Origin: Epithemia pelagica
Lineage: Eukaryota; Bacillariophyta; Bacillariophyceae; Surirellales; Surirellaceae
Direction of reading: 5' to 3'
DNA length: 64,000 nt
Assembly (NCBI GenBank): GCA_946965045.2
Contig: OX337229.1
Span: forward strand, 6,014,001-6,078,000
Part shown: positions 1-11,428 of the stretch, piece after piece
Position numbering within the stretch: the first letter of the stretch is position 1
Layout of the letters: each line of letters starts with the position of its first letter
Program-made: the position numbers and the translations under genes
The notes under the pieces: model-generated
Told to the model about the DNA's origin: nothing
Database searches by the model: none
What the model saw: the letters and a program-made list of their open reading frames with translations, nothing else

Positions 1-765
1 ATGCTCGAAATGTGGTGTTGCATTTGAACGAGATAGCGCACCAAAAATACCAACCCTACCGTCAGAGCATTGAAACGCCAAATCTTTTGAGTCTCGTGAT
101 TCCGCCAAGTCATAAAATCGGAAAATCCCCAAATGGCTCCGACTAATGTGATACATCCAAGCAGACTGTGAGAAAATAGAACAAACGTGACTGCGGAATG
201 TTCTGCATGTTTACTTACCTGCTCCACACACTTCTAGAATAAGCTTGGTGGAAAAGACTTGAAGAAATCGAGTCAGTCGATGGACTTGAAGAGGCGGAGG
301 TGACGGGCCTTTCCGAGTCATATCATTGTAATACTCCTTCATGAGGGATAGATACCGGCAAAAGAAAATGAATCCAACAAACAGACAGCATGTGCGCCAG
401 AATTCTTGCGTTTCCTCGTTGCGGAGCGTAAGACAGGCAGATACTCCCCAAATAGCTCCACTTGCTCCCAGCACTTGCAGGACAAACTTTGTGACAATCG
501 TTTGCAAAAAAGACAAGAGCGTCTTCTCTTCCTTGCCCAGGAGATTGTAATGCGTCAACAGTTCCAGTATCAAGCGGACCGCAAACAAAGAGGAGGCGAA
601 GCGAGCCGTGTGTTGCCAGAATTCAAGAGTGTCCTCATTGCGCAAGGTCAAAATCTCGGCAGGTCCCCATATCGCTCCTCCTCCACCCAAGACTTCCAAC
701 ACGAACTTGGGGAGAAATACTTGCCACAAGTCACGCATTCCTCCTTGGTGGTGGTCGTGGGACAT
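1..765 (-). CDS. Membrane protein of tandem GAIWG repeats, 3' end cut by window
   Basis: The family is not recognised. The protein is built from a repeat of about 75 residues: a K-(F/L)-(V/I)-L-(E/Q)-V-x-G segment, then GAIWG, then a TLRNE(D/E)T-x-(E/K)-FW box, then a hydrophobic stretch that could span the membrane. Two full repeats lie in exon 1 (219-765). The third is split by an intron at 143-218 (donor GTAAGT, acceptor TTAG, phase 1). Joining exon 2 (from 142 down) restores GAIWG followed by a TWRNHETQ box, which is strong internal support for the splice. I chose the ATG at 765 (MSHDHH...) because the 103 residues open upstream are low-complexity and unlike the repeats; a start at 1074 is possible. 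The C-terminus lies beyond base 1. Probably an integral membrane protein; function unknown. Confidence 0.6.
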
Positions 766-2157
766 GGTGGTGGTACGTGTCAGGGAGAGAGAGCCCGTGG
801 TGGTGGCAACTGGCAGAAGCCTGTGGGGAGAAGAGAGGTTGGATGAGTCTCGAAATATGAGACAGAAGGTATAGATAGATAGGGCGCCGTACAGTGTCAG
901 TGTGTGCCGTGGGGGTTGAGAACGAAAAAAAGTGCTGACGAATGAGTGTCGCCCCAAGACGAGAGTGTGGAGAGTCCTGCGCTTTGAAGGAGCCCCAACG
1001 CTCGAATCGTCCGTTGGGTGTTTTATTGTTATGGTACGCGTTCTTTGAACGTGTAATTCAAACCCCAGTGTCACGCAAGCACACGTGGGGCATGTATCAA
1101 TCCATCTGCATCGTCACTTATCTGCAGAGACTCAACGCTTGCCTTTCGGACGCCACACGCGTTCAGATACTTCGGTCTTCGGTACACATTACTCGAACCC
1201 GTTGAGAATTTTTCATATGGGAGTACCGCGCGGGGGCGTCTCTCCCGACTCCCGACACCTTCCACGAAGCAGGAACCAAAGTTTGGGGAGAGTCATCGCG
1301 CGCGGTTACGAATAGTTAGAGCGTAGCTTCTCAACGGACTTCTGTTGCTTTCCGTTGGTTCTATAACTAAATTGAATCCAGGACGTTCAACGGAAGAAAC
1401 GTCGGAAGAATTTTGAACCGACCATCGACAACGTCTGAAGTCATTTGATTTTTTTCGCTTGGAATTTTCCGTTGATCTTGGATGGTGGTTCACATCAAAA
1501 TCGGACAGAAGCATGGTCCGGAGTTCGAAGTATCATAGCCAGCGCTATAGCAATAGAGCCCTAGGAGTAATATGAGTCTCAACACATCTTATCCAGTGTT
1601 TCTGCCTACCTAGAGCTACGAGAACAAGTAAGATAAGAGAGCTTGGTCTCTATGGTTGCAGTCACTGCCCATAGGATTCACTGCTCCCACAGGCTATAGA
1701 CTCGAAAGGCGTGTTTTCGTCTGACACGGAACAGAGATACGATCACACGAGAACCAGCACACGTCCTGTTTTCCAGACGACACAAGATCGCACGCGCAAA
1801 ATGTTTGAGGGTTTGGTCCAGAACGCAACAGAGATTCGCTTCGACCAAAACCCAATCGATGGCTAGCGAACTCAACAGCTGTCCTAATAGTAGAGTAGTT
1901 GTTTAGTTCCAAACGAGTCCACCCTAGGTTTGCATTCAATCGGTACCATGAACAGGGACGTTTTTCTTTCACTGCGACAAATGGTAGTTCGTTTCTGGAC
2001 TGCACAGTTGCAGCCACCAACGGCTGCTCCACAGGTCGGAAGGGCTCCACTCGTCTCGAGAAAAGCACACAGTATATGCCACGGTACAGTGTGTGTGGGC
2101 GCGCTGGTCCAAAAGCGGCTGGTCGTCCTGTTCGTGTCCACTTCTCGCAGGACGGAC
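766..2157. other. Intergenic, no supported gene
   Basis: About 1.4 kb between the GAIWG-repeat gene and the EXS gene, both on the minus strand. Short ORFs occur on both strands but none shows a recognisable domain or convincing splicing. It should hold the promoter of the first gene and the 3' UTR of the EXS gene. No tRNA or repeat was seen. Confidence 0.5.
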
Positions 2158-3919
2158 CTACAGCGTGTTGAGTTTTCCAGTCGTCATGGGAACGAGAAAG
2201 CTCGTCAAATCGTCGTCTCCCACTCCACCAGCATTACCCGGACCCGAGACGGCTTTGGTGGTTTCCATACTAGTGGGATTGGTTTTGGAGTGTTTGATAT
2301 TTTCCCATTCCACACGCAACAGATTCCACAAGGCTCGTCGAAAGACCTCGAGGAACTGCGTGCACAAGACAAAGGAATCCGAATCCGAAAAGAGTGTGGA
2401 TTTGGCAAATCGGAGCATCCAGGAAAACCTTAAGACACAGTCAATCAACAAAATCAAGGCGGACATGCCAATGCCAAATCGCAATCGTGGTCTCAGCAAG
2501 GAATGGACACAATTGGTTGGGTGGGATGCTGCCTTCCGTGGAGATTGAAGCAATGCCTTGGGTTTGGCGCCCGTGTTGCAAACAACGACCCCAATGGGGT
2601 TTTCTTGCATCATACCCCAATCCATGACAATATCCCAGTAGAGCGCAAAGACGGAATTGACAACCAGCAAAAACAACAAGCGGTTTTCGAGGTCTTCTCC
2701 GGCTCGTTTGGGAATGGTCTGTTGGTAGGCGGAAAGACAGAGAGGAAAGATACTGGTAGAGTATTTCAGGGCATTCCACAAATGAGAAAATCGGTTCCGT
2801 TCTTTTTGGATGCGTCCCACCGAGTACATGATGAGGCATTGACGAGCCCGAATGATATAGGGGACGGCCGCAAAGGCGGAGGGAATGAGAATATTGTGCG
2901 CCGAGGCAGGAACGGGGTCGGGATAGTGCGACGCCATGTGAATGAGCATTCCCCAATCAAAAAATACCTTGGACAAGGAACACATGGCATCGGCATAAAA
3001 AACATCGACAAAGGGAATAAAGCGAGGAGGTACCGTTCCGTCGTTGGTCATGCAATGACATCGCGGATTGATCAATTCAAAGGTACGTTGGAGGACAATA
3101 TAGGTAGCCTTTTGCAGCCATCGATTGCAACGAAAGGGCAACATGATGGAAAGAGAGACCAAGGTATAAAACATGAGCACAGCTCCAATCGTCCCTCCCT
3201 TTATTATTTCAAGCCACCAGCTGCAAGAGAACACAAAAGGCGCAAGCAGGTGGTTCGTGAGGGAACAGGAGGGATAAACTCGGTTCTTCCAAGGATATAG
3301 AGATCCAAAAAGTCATGGTAGTAAAGCGTTATGGGACGTACTAGTAGGTAGAATGAAGAAGGACCAGTAGCAAAGCAGAAAGTCCCACCAACTTTTGCCA
3401 TGAAATGGCATTGTCCGATTCGGAATGAGAATGCGTCAATTCGAGATGCTGTGGTTGTTGTTGGTCGTCTTCGTCCAGGACTTCTTCTTCGTCTTCGTCC
3501 AAAAGTTGAGAGGGTGAACTACTTTGATTGGTGGCTATCCCCGAGCCGGAAGCTGCAGCGAGAAGGGGGACTCCTGTACTTGGTTGTCGTTGTGTGAGTT
3601 GTTGAGACGGTGCCGGTGGTTGCGGCGATGCCGTCGACGTTCGTGGTTGTTGTGAGGAATGAGAGGTGCCTGACCGATGATGAGACACCGACAAGGAAGT
3701 GTCCTTGCTACTTTCTTGTAATTCCAGCTCGGATTCTTCCAGTTTCAGCAAATCATGCTTGAGGACTTTGACGTAATCGATTCGAAACAACCGAAAGAAG
3801 AACAAATTCATCCCCCACAGTCCCACCGAGGCAATCAACACGGTTGGGGATCGCAACATGGCATGTGCAGGGCCTTTGCCGGCTCCAAATATTTCTCCAG
3901 CTTCTTGAGTCGAAGACAT
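2158..3919 (-). CDS. EXS-domain membrane protein (ERD1/XPR1/SYG1-like)
   Basis: Two exons, 3342-3919 and 2158-3220, joined across a 121-bp intron (donor GTACGT, phase 2), give 546 aa. The N-terminus has a LWGMNLFFFRLFRIDY segment typical of ERD1-like EXS proteins. A Ser/Pro/Gln-rich loop with an acidic patch follows, then a hydrophobic helix that runs across the splice. Exon 2 carries the EXS core: a PYIIRARQCL-MY segment, LWNALKYSTS, SVFALYWDIVMDWG, DCVLRFSWML and EVFRRALWNLLRVE near the C-terminus. Family members are multi-pass membrane proteins: XPR1 exports phosphate, and yeast ERD1 acts in Golgi phosphate recycling and glycosyltransferase retention. No SPX domain is visible, so the ERD1-like subgroup fits best. 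The ATG at 3919 was preferred to one ten codons upstream. Exact substrate is inference. Confidence 0.82.
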
Positions 3920-4292
3920 TTTGATGTAGGATAATGTTTTGTGGAACAATGATGAAGGAGCACAGTGTATGGTTTCTCACCGTTCCCATGGTCGATGTGC
4001 ACAACAAGGATGAAAGAATGCGACAGGGGACATTCTTGTCGGTATCCGCGACTGGATTGTGACTGTGCGCACGCCGACGTGGCGTCTGTCCGTAGTCAGT
4101 AGCTATGAGTTCTTAGGCGTCGCTATCAACCACATAGCACAAACTAAAAATGGCGTTTCCCCTCCTAGAAATGCCACTATACTTTTCAGAACATCCACGA
4201 AATTTCAAATGGTATCAAAAGAACAAACATCATCTATTTCAATTGGTTTCATTTCATGAACGAGGCACAGAGAGATGAACAAATCACGAAAG
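3920..4292. other. Intergenic spacer
   Basis: About 370 bp between the 3' end of the SWR1-like gene and the start of the EXS gene, both on the minus strand. It probably holds the EXS promoter and the SWR1 3' UTR. No feature was recognised. Confidence 0.4.
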
Positions 4293-7200
4293 TTACGATA
4301 TTGTCCTTTGCGATCCGTTGATGAGCAATGATCCACCATTCTCGGCAATCGCTCCACACTGGATCGTCACTCCCGTAAAGCGGCCTCGTGCGCATGGCCC
4401 GGTCACGACAATGGCCTTACCCTGACTTCCCTCATTGTCAAAAGAACATTGATAGGCATCTACTCGTCCTTCGTCGCAGACCGTCAACAGATTCTTGGTC
4501 ATTGTTTCGCCCACAGCGTTGAGCTTTGGTCGACGAAAGGTAACTCCTTCCATCCATCCGCCGCGAGCCCGCCAATCCAAGACGGAACCACTCATTTCAA
4601 CAACCACATGACTGGGGTTGTGTTCATCACCAATGAGGCGAATGGGGATCGACACGATCATGTCTTCCGTCACCCAATAATGACCGTCTGCCAGTTCAAT
4701 TGTGTCACCTGCCTTGGCCACTTGCAAGGCGTCCTGTAAGGTCCGGTAATGGTTTCGTTCCATCTTGTTGTCGTCTCGTGTGTAGGCTCCCATTTCCACG
4801 GGGTACACATGCAAGACAAAGGACGGATCTCCCGCCGCTCGACGCCAATGACGACAAGCACGAGCCGCTACGGTTCGTTCCGGAAACGGAAGAAGAAAAG
4901 ACATGATACGAATCAATGGATTCAATGGGAGAGCACTCCATCGCTTTTCGTGAGCCATTTCATATTCTTCCAGTTCCAAGAGGACGCGGGGTTTGTCCCA
5001 AATGGCTTCTCCGGTGTCCACATTGTAGTAAAATTTGGCCTTGTAGCGAGCATCCATTCGTGTTTCCCAGTTTTCACCGGTCAATGTCCTTCGTTTCTTG
5101 GATGCCTTGAGACGAGCGCTTTCCCGTTGATATAGATTCCGATGTCGGGACAAGTCGGTCGGAAGAGGATTCGTTCCGAGCAACTCTCCATCCGCCAGCG
5201 CTTGGTGCTCTTCGTAGGCTTTTTCGCGTTCAATAGCATCAATGTCAATCTCATCATCCTCTTCTTCCTCCTCCTCGGCTTGTCTCTTGTATTCCAGAAC
5301 GGCGTAGAGAGATACAAAGGGATCCACATCATTGCGGAAACGAAACCCATAACGTTCCACGGGAGAGAGGGATGCTTCAATGGCATTCTTGTCCATCCCA
5401 ACTTTGGTTTGCCACGATTCAAACTCTTTTTCCATTTCCTTCTGCTCCGTCTCCTCGTCCATTTGGGATGTTTCCTTCTTTTTGCTTTCTGCCACCGTGT
5501 TGTTGTTGTTGTTGTTGTTGTTGTTGTCATCCCTTTTTGCATCCGCACCACCTTTGGCTTCTGCTCTATCATCAAATTCCTGCAATTCCTCCGATGCTTC
5601 TTTTCGGGCACCCTGCAATGCCGCAACATCATCTGCATCTTCCAACTGAGTCATTGCGTTCTCCATCTGCTCATTGGTAAGGTCTTTCTTCTCATCCACA
5701 GCGGAGGGATCTACTTCTTCTTCTTCTTTTGGAGCTTGTTCCTCTTGCTCGGTCACTCCCAAAATCGCTCGCAGGCCTCCTTTGGTGTACACGTCGCGCA
5801 TCTCCTGGGCCGAGTCGGATGACTCTTTGGACGACAAACGAGCGTTCCGGTCGTGCCGAAAGAGGTGTGATGAGTCAAACTTGCCTCGGTCCATGACCAG
5901 AATGTCCAGATTCTTCTTTTGTTTTGCCTTGATCAATATATTCTCCTCAATCGAGTGTTCCGTCACCAAGCGATACACTGCAATAGCGTCAGTGTCTTGA
6001 GCGACAATCTTCTATTGTTGACATTGCGCACAACTCAGACAACGCAACACAAACACGTACCGTGACAATCTCTTGTTTGACCGATACGGTGGACCCGGTC
6101 CTGTGCTTGTGCATCCATGGCAGGGTTCCAGTCGCTATCATAAAAGCTAAAGAAATATACAAGGTTAGAGCACACCGTGACGCTGGACCACAACACAGTA
6201 ATTGACAGGTTACTCACACCACTGTGTCCGCTCCAATCAAGTTGACTCCAGTCCCGCCACTTCGGGTGCTCAAAATAAAGCAAAAGATCTTGGGGTCATT
6301 GTTGAAACGGTCCATCAAACGTTGGCGTCGGTCCACTCCTGTGCTTCCATCCAGTCGCATATATGTGTGCCCATTCAAGTTTAGAAAAGCCTCTAGAATG
6401 TCCAGCATTTTACTCATTTGAGTAAATATCAAAGTGCGATGGCCGCCACGTTTCAGTTCTCGAAGGAGCTCCGCAAGAGTCTGAAGCTTGCCGGCGTCAA
6501 ACTGGACAAGTTTCTTGTCAGGGAAAAATGACGACAATCGAGCGCGCGCTCGATTGAACGGGCGCATGTATTCCTCCAAAGGTTCCAAAAGCATCTGATC
6601 AATTGGTTTCTGTTGGGTACTGCGTTTTTTGTGAGATGATGGTTTTACACCAGCCCGGGGCACACAAAACACAAACTTTTTTATCATGTCGTCGCACTCT
6701 TCAGCCCTCTGTTGTTGGCTCTTTCGTAGCTCGAGAAGCTGCGCCGGTGTCGATAGGTGATTGAAACTTGAAGTATGATTGCGCTGAATGAAATCCACTC
6801 GCTCAACGAGCCTCTCCGGGAAAGGAAAGCTTCGTGATTGACATCGCCAAGCACTGAGAGTGTTGAGAAAAGCAATTCTACTCGACTTGTCTTCAAACCT
6901 TTCTCTGTGATGACGCTGTTCGAGTTTCACAATATCTTCATTGATACTCATCTTGTCAAGGCCCTCTTTAGCAACATACACGGGTTGAGGAATTGATTTT
7001 CCAAGCGTTCGGAGTTCTTCGGATTCGATCTCATCGTGTTTGTACGCTTTTGCAATGTCTGGGATACCACCACTTCCACACCATAGGGGGACACGAATGG
7101 ACTCGCCAACTGCATCGAACAAGTTGATTGTTTCGCTCAAATAAAACATTGAAGGTAGCAACGGCATACTGACAGGTTCCAGAAGGAATGGTGTAACAAT

Positions 7201-9922
7201 GGATCGCGGTTCAAAGAGGTCGGGATGGTTACAAACTTTTCTGAGTTGCATCAAGACGTTCATCATGCCCAGGAAGTTGCCGCCCTTCCGCAATGCCTTT
7301 CGTGTCGATGACCTAGCCATGAATTCCTCGTACATGAGAAGCTGCCGTCGAGACAGGGAGCATTTGACTATATGTTCATATTTTCCCGGCATCTGTGTCT
7401 CGACATCCTTCTTGAGGCGCCGCAATACAAACGGTCGGATGATGCCATGAAGTCTGCCAATTACATTCTCGTTCTCACCAGTGGTACCTTCTATCATATT
7501 GTTCATTGGGTTTTCAAACCAGAAAGAAAACTCTTTTCGAGAGCGAAATATATAAGGCATCAAGAAATGAAGAAGAGACCATAGTTCCATCAAGCTGAAC
7601 ACATACCAAGGGTCAGAAGCATCCACAATCGACAAAGAACATCTCCTACTTACCTATTTTGAAGTGGGGTTCCTGTCAGTAACAATCGCCGTTGGGTGTT
7701 GAAGTTGATCAGCGTTTGCCATCTTTGACTTTGAAAGTTCTTGATATTCTGAGCCTCATCTAGCACCATGTAGTACCATTTCTTCCGTTTGAACGCAAAA
7801 GCATCCTGAACAGCCAACTGTGAAGACGGGAACCTGGACAAGTTAGTTCCAAAGGCACCTGCCTGCTGGAAACAATGAGCAGCTCACGCACCTGATATGA
7901 AGTTATCACAACATGGTTCCAATTGGTTCTCGTCCAGCCTGTTCTCAGTTCTTTCCTCCTTTTCGCCGATCCATAATAACATAGCACCTTGAGTCCCGGA
8001 CAAAATCGCTTGAACTCAGTCTCCCAATTGACAATCACTGATGTGGGGACAACGATCAGATGTGGGCCCCAAATTCCCTTGTATGCGGCCAAATACGCAA
8101 TCAACGCAATTGTCTGCAAAGTTTTGCCCAAGCCCATCTAACAAACGCGAAAGGCTCTTTTGTTAGCAACGACGAAAACGAAAGCCGAGCCAATTAGCTA
8201 TAATAACTCTCACCTCGTCTGCAAGAATACCATTCAACCTTCTAGATTGCAGTGATATCAGCCAGTTGAGACCAATCTGTTGATATTCACGAAGTTTGAC
8301 CCAGCTAGCCAAGAGGAACGGCCTCGTAGCCAAAGTGCTTTTCGCAAGCTCTGCATACTGCTCAAGCGCCGACAGGGAGCTAGTTCCTACAGTTGCTTCC
8401 CCTTCCTTTCGAGGCCTCTTTGAAGGAGATTCTGCATCCGTAGCCTTTGCTCGTTGTCTTTTCGATCTCCTCCGTGTATCCGTGACCTCAGACCCGTCTT
8501 GAGAATCGTCATGGTCCCCCTCATTCTCTTGACCCGTTGCTTCCGTCATTGCGTCCTCTGAACCAGTTTCGTCCTTCTTCTCAGCCTCTTCGAATGCTCC
8601 TGCGTACATGGCACGAAGTTCTTCGACCGACATTTCATTTTCACTTTTCAACAATGCCAGCTCGTCTTCATACGACATGTCGCGACCCAACCTTTCTTCT
8701 GCTTCGATTGTTGTTTCGTCGTCACGTTCTGTAGGATTCGGCTCAAATTCACCATCTTCCAGATCCTCCTTTGTACTGTCATTCTCAAGCAAGTGATTGG
8801 TACTGGATTCCTCCTGTTGCGTTGCGTCGCCAGCTTCGCCACTATCGTTGTCCTCCTCCTCGTCGTCAACGTTTGTCGATTCCGTTTCGGCTTGCATCCG
8901 AGCATACATATTTCGAAGTTCTTCTACTGGGATTTCATTTTCTTGTTTCAACAAGGCGAGTTCATCTTCGTAGGACATGTCACGACCCAACTTTTCTTCT
9001 GCTTCAATGGTCGTTTCGTCATCCACTCCTCCACCGGGTTCTGGTTCAAACTCGGCATCTTCGCTCTCCTCTGTTGCGCCGTCGTCGTTGTTGTGGGGAA
9101 TACTTGGGTCGGCAGATTCCTCGTTGGACGTATCGTCTTTGGTGGATTCTAATAGGTTGTCTGATGGATTCGTATTCTCCGTTGGAATGGCATATCGTGC
9201 TCGTAGTTCTTCGATCGACAAATTGTTTTCTTCTTCCAGCAAGGCAATTTCTTGCTGGGCCGTCATTTCTTGGGGCAAGCCTTCCTCTTCTTCCATGGTC
9301 GTTTCATCGTCGACCGCCACTCCATCATCCACATATTCCTGAGCATCGTCGTCGTCGTCCTTGTCTTGTACCATGTGTCCCGCCGCCAAGTCATGGACGG
9401 ACCCCATTCGAAAATCGTCCACATCACTGGCATCTCCATCGTCATCGGCATCTTCTCCAGGGTCATTCCTCGTTGTTGTACGTTGGGTGTTGGAAGAGTC
9501 CTTCGTTTGGTCGGGCTTTGTTTCCGATGCAAAATGAACCTGTTTGTTGCTGCGTCGTTCCGGAGGGGCAAGTTTCGCTTGGTCGTCGTCCTTTGGTGGG
9601 TGCGTCTCTCCTGGATCCTCCTCGACCACGAATAAGGTGGGTGGTTCTTGCTGTAAGCGTTCCAACACGAGTTGAATGTCCAGGGTGGCTTCTTCTTGTA
9701 GTTGTTCCAACTCGAGTGGGTCCGCCACAAAGGAGGAGGAATAGGATCCATCCTGCCGGGATGCTCCTTGTGGTTGTGGTACAGAACGCCGTTCCTCTTG
9801 TTCTTCTCGTTCGGCTTGGGCCAGTGTGGTTTCGTCATCTACACTGGAATCCGAACCAGGTTCATAGGAACCATCGGATCCCATGGAATCGTCCGTGGTG
9901 GATTCTCCATAGAGACTTGCAC

Positions 9923-9974
<52 letters not shown>

Positions 9975-11005
9975 GGCAGCAGGAGTGTCTTGTTGTTGTT
10001 CTTGTTGTTCCAATTGCGCCAATCGGGCATAGTCGTGGACTTTGCGTTTCCGTTGTCCTACCGCCAAGGCTTGTTCGATGCGCCATTGATGGAGTTGTTG
10101 GTCATTCTCCTCGTCCTCCTTATCGTGGTCGCCGCCATGCTTGTTCTTGTGGACGCCGACGAGCGATTTGGTGTAGTGTTCGGTTTGTTGGACCAATTTG
10201 ACGAGTTTGCGATTCATGGCCTGGTTTCGTTCTTGATCGTAGGTGACCTTTTGTTGGTAGGTGACAATTTGATCCATTTTGCCCCACCACTTGTTCCTGA
10301 CGAGACGACCCATGCGGGCCGCCAATCGTCGTCGTTTGCTTTCGGCTTGGGTCCAGGCGGCCAAGGCCCGACTGGACCGCGTTTTAAAGTATTGCAAGAC
10401 ACCATTGGACAGTTTGCGACGGCTTTGGAAATGACGTTTGCGTTCCGAAGTAAAATCTGTCGATAACCTATAGAATTGTGGTCGTGTATGTGCAGATTGT
10501 GGGTTGGTGTGTGAAGAAGAAGAAAAACGCCAACAGGAGCAGCGAGACAAAGAAACAATCAAAGCAACAACAACAACAACAACAAGGTTCTCCAGTGTGT
10601 GAGTCATGATTCCCTACAGGCAATGATTCCACGAAATACACCACGAAAAATGACCATGTTTGTGACGGACCATTGCATTTCCTTGAGGACAAAATCCCAA
10701 TGAGTATCGGTCTTGACACGCAAGGGTGCTTGATGCGGCACTAGAAAGGACGTGGTGGTGGTGGTATCAGACTTTTGCTTGTTGTGTTCCGACGACGACG
10801 ACGACGACAGGAGTTTGGTGGCCCGAGGAGCCGCACCGGGTGGGACGGGCAGTGTCATGGTGGCCAATCGTTCCTGAACTTGTGTGTGACGCACCGTCAA
10901 GGATTCATAGTCTCGTTCCAACTCTGCCTTGTCCTCCTCTTTGAATTTCGTGCCCCGGCCTCCTCCCGAGGAAGAGGGAGCCTTGCGCTTTTTGCGGGGA
11001 CTCAT
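4293..11005 (-). CDS. SWR1: SWR1/SRCAP/PIE1-type chromatin remodeler with WW, F-box-like and beta-helix-like C-terminal modules
   Basis: Seven exons (11005-10671, 10467-8214, 8137-7892, 7817-7654, 7594-6218, 6146-6061, 5977-4293) join in phase to 2,048 aa. Order of parts: an HSA domain across the first splice ([11 protein letters not shown] then LSTDFTSER), which binds actin/Arps in this family; a poly-Asn and acidic region with repeated [10 protein letters not shown]...VEELRxMYA motifs like the H2A.Z-binding region of SWR1/SRCAP; SNF2 lobe 1 with GLGKT and DEAQ; the long insertion typical of SWR1/INO80; then lobe 2 with [11 protein letters not shown] and [11 protein letters not shown]. Known role: ATP-driven exchange of H2A for H2A.Z in the nucleus. 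After the helicase come an acidic coiled region, a WW domain (about 1793-1822), an F-box-like segment ([13 protein letters not shown]...ACRHWRR) and a right-handed beta-helix-like tail (about 1900-2046). Those last modules are not known to me in SWR1. The SWR1 assignment is firm. Confidence 0.9.
9924..9975 (+). repeat. (GTT)n microsatellite encoding poly-Asn in the SWR1-like gene
   Basis: About 17 uninterrupted GTT units. On the minus strand it reads as AAC codons in frame, giving a run of Asn in the acidic linker. A shorter run near 5503-5527 encodes Asn in the C-terminal extension of the same gene. Both are likely length-polymorphic. Confidence 0.85.
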
Positions 11006-11428
11006 GATTCTTCTCCTCGTCGTCGTTGTCGTTGTTGTGATGATTGGGCATGAATGAGATGCACCCCGCAAAGATTTTGTGCTACCCTGTGGGGATGGTG
11101 GCAAAGATACCCATAGCCGGACGCCGGACAGGTTTTCGGGAATGCCAAACTACCCATCGTTTGAAACGGGTGATAATACAAAAAAGATCTAATTAAAATT
11201 ATGCGTCACGATAGGGATCCTTCCTGGCAAAAAGTGCTTTGGGACGAAAAGCTCCACAAAAATGCTCCCCAAACGCTGCTTGGAAGAAATTGTGCATTGC
11301 ACCGTTTGGGATCCAGAGAGCGGAGAGATTGGACACGACTGTGTAGCGATTGGGGACGCGTCTCTTGTGGAGTAGTCCGAGTGTCGAAGCATTGAGAGCG
11401 AGAGAGCAGCAGCAACAACAACAACAAC
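11006..11428. promoter_or_regulatory. Shared divergent promoter region of SWR1-like and LSM14-like genes
   Basis: The two start codons face away from each other, 423 bp apart, so this interval must hold both 5' UTRs and both core promoters. No clear TATA box was found. A CAA-repeat tract lies just before the LSM14 ATG (11408-11428). The arrangement suggests co-regulation, which is inference. Confidence 0.45.

Noticed and set aside
1510-1900. Possible tRNA in the intergenic region
   Set aside because: No cloverleaf with a consistent T-loop (GTTCGA-type) and acceptor stem could be drawn.
8771-10201. 476-codon plus-strand ORF with poly-Cys
   Set aside because: Antisense of the SWR1-like exon 2; the Cys run comes from the GTT microsatellite and the composition is not protein-like.
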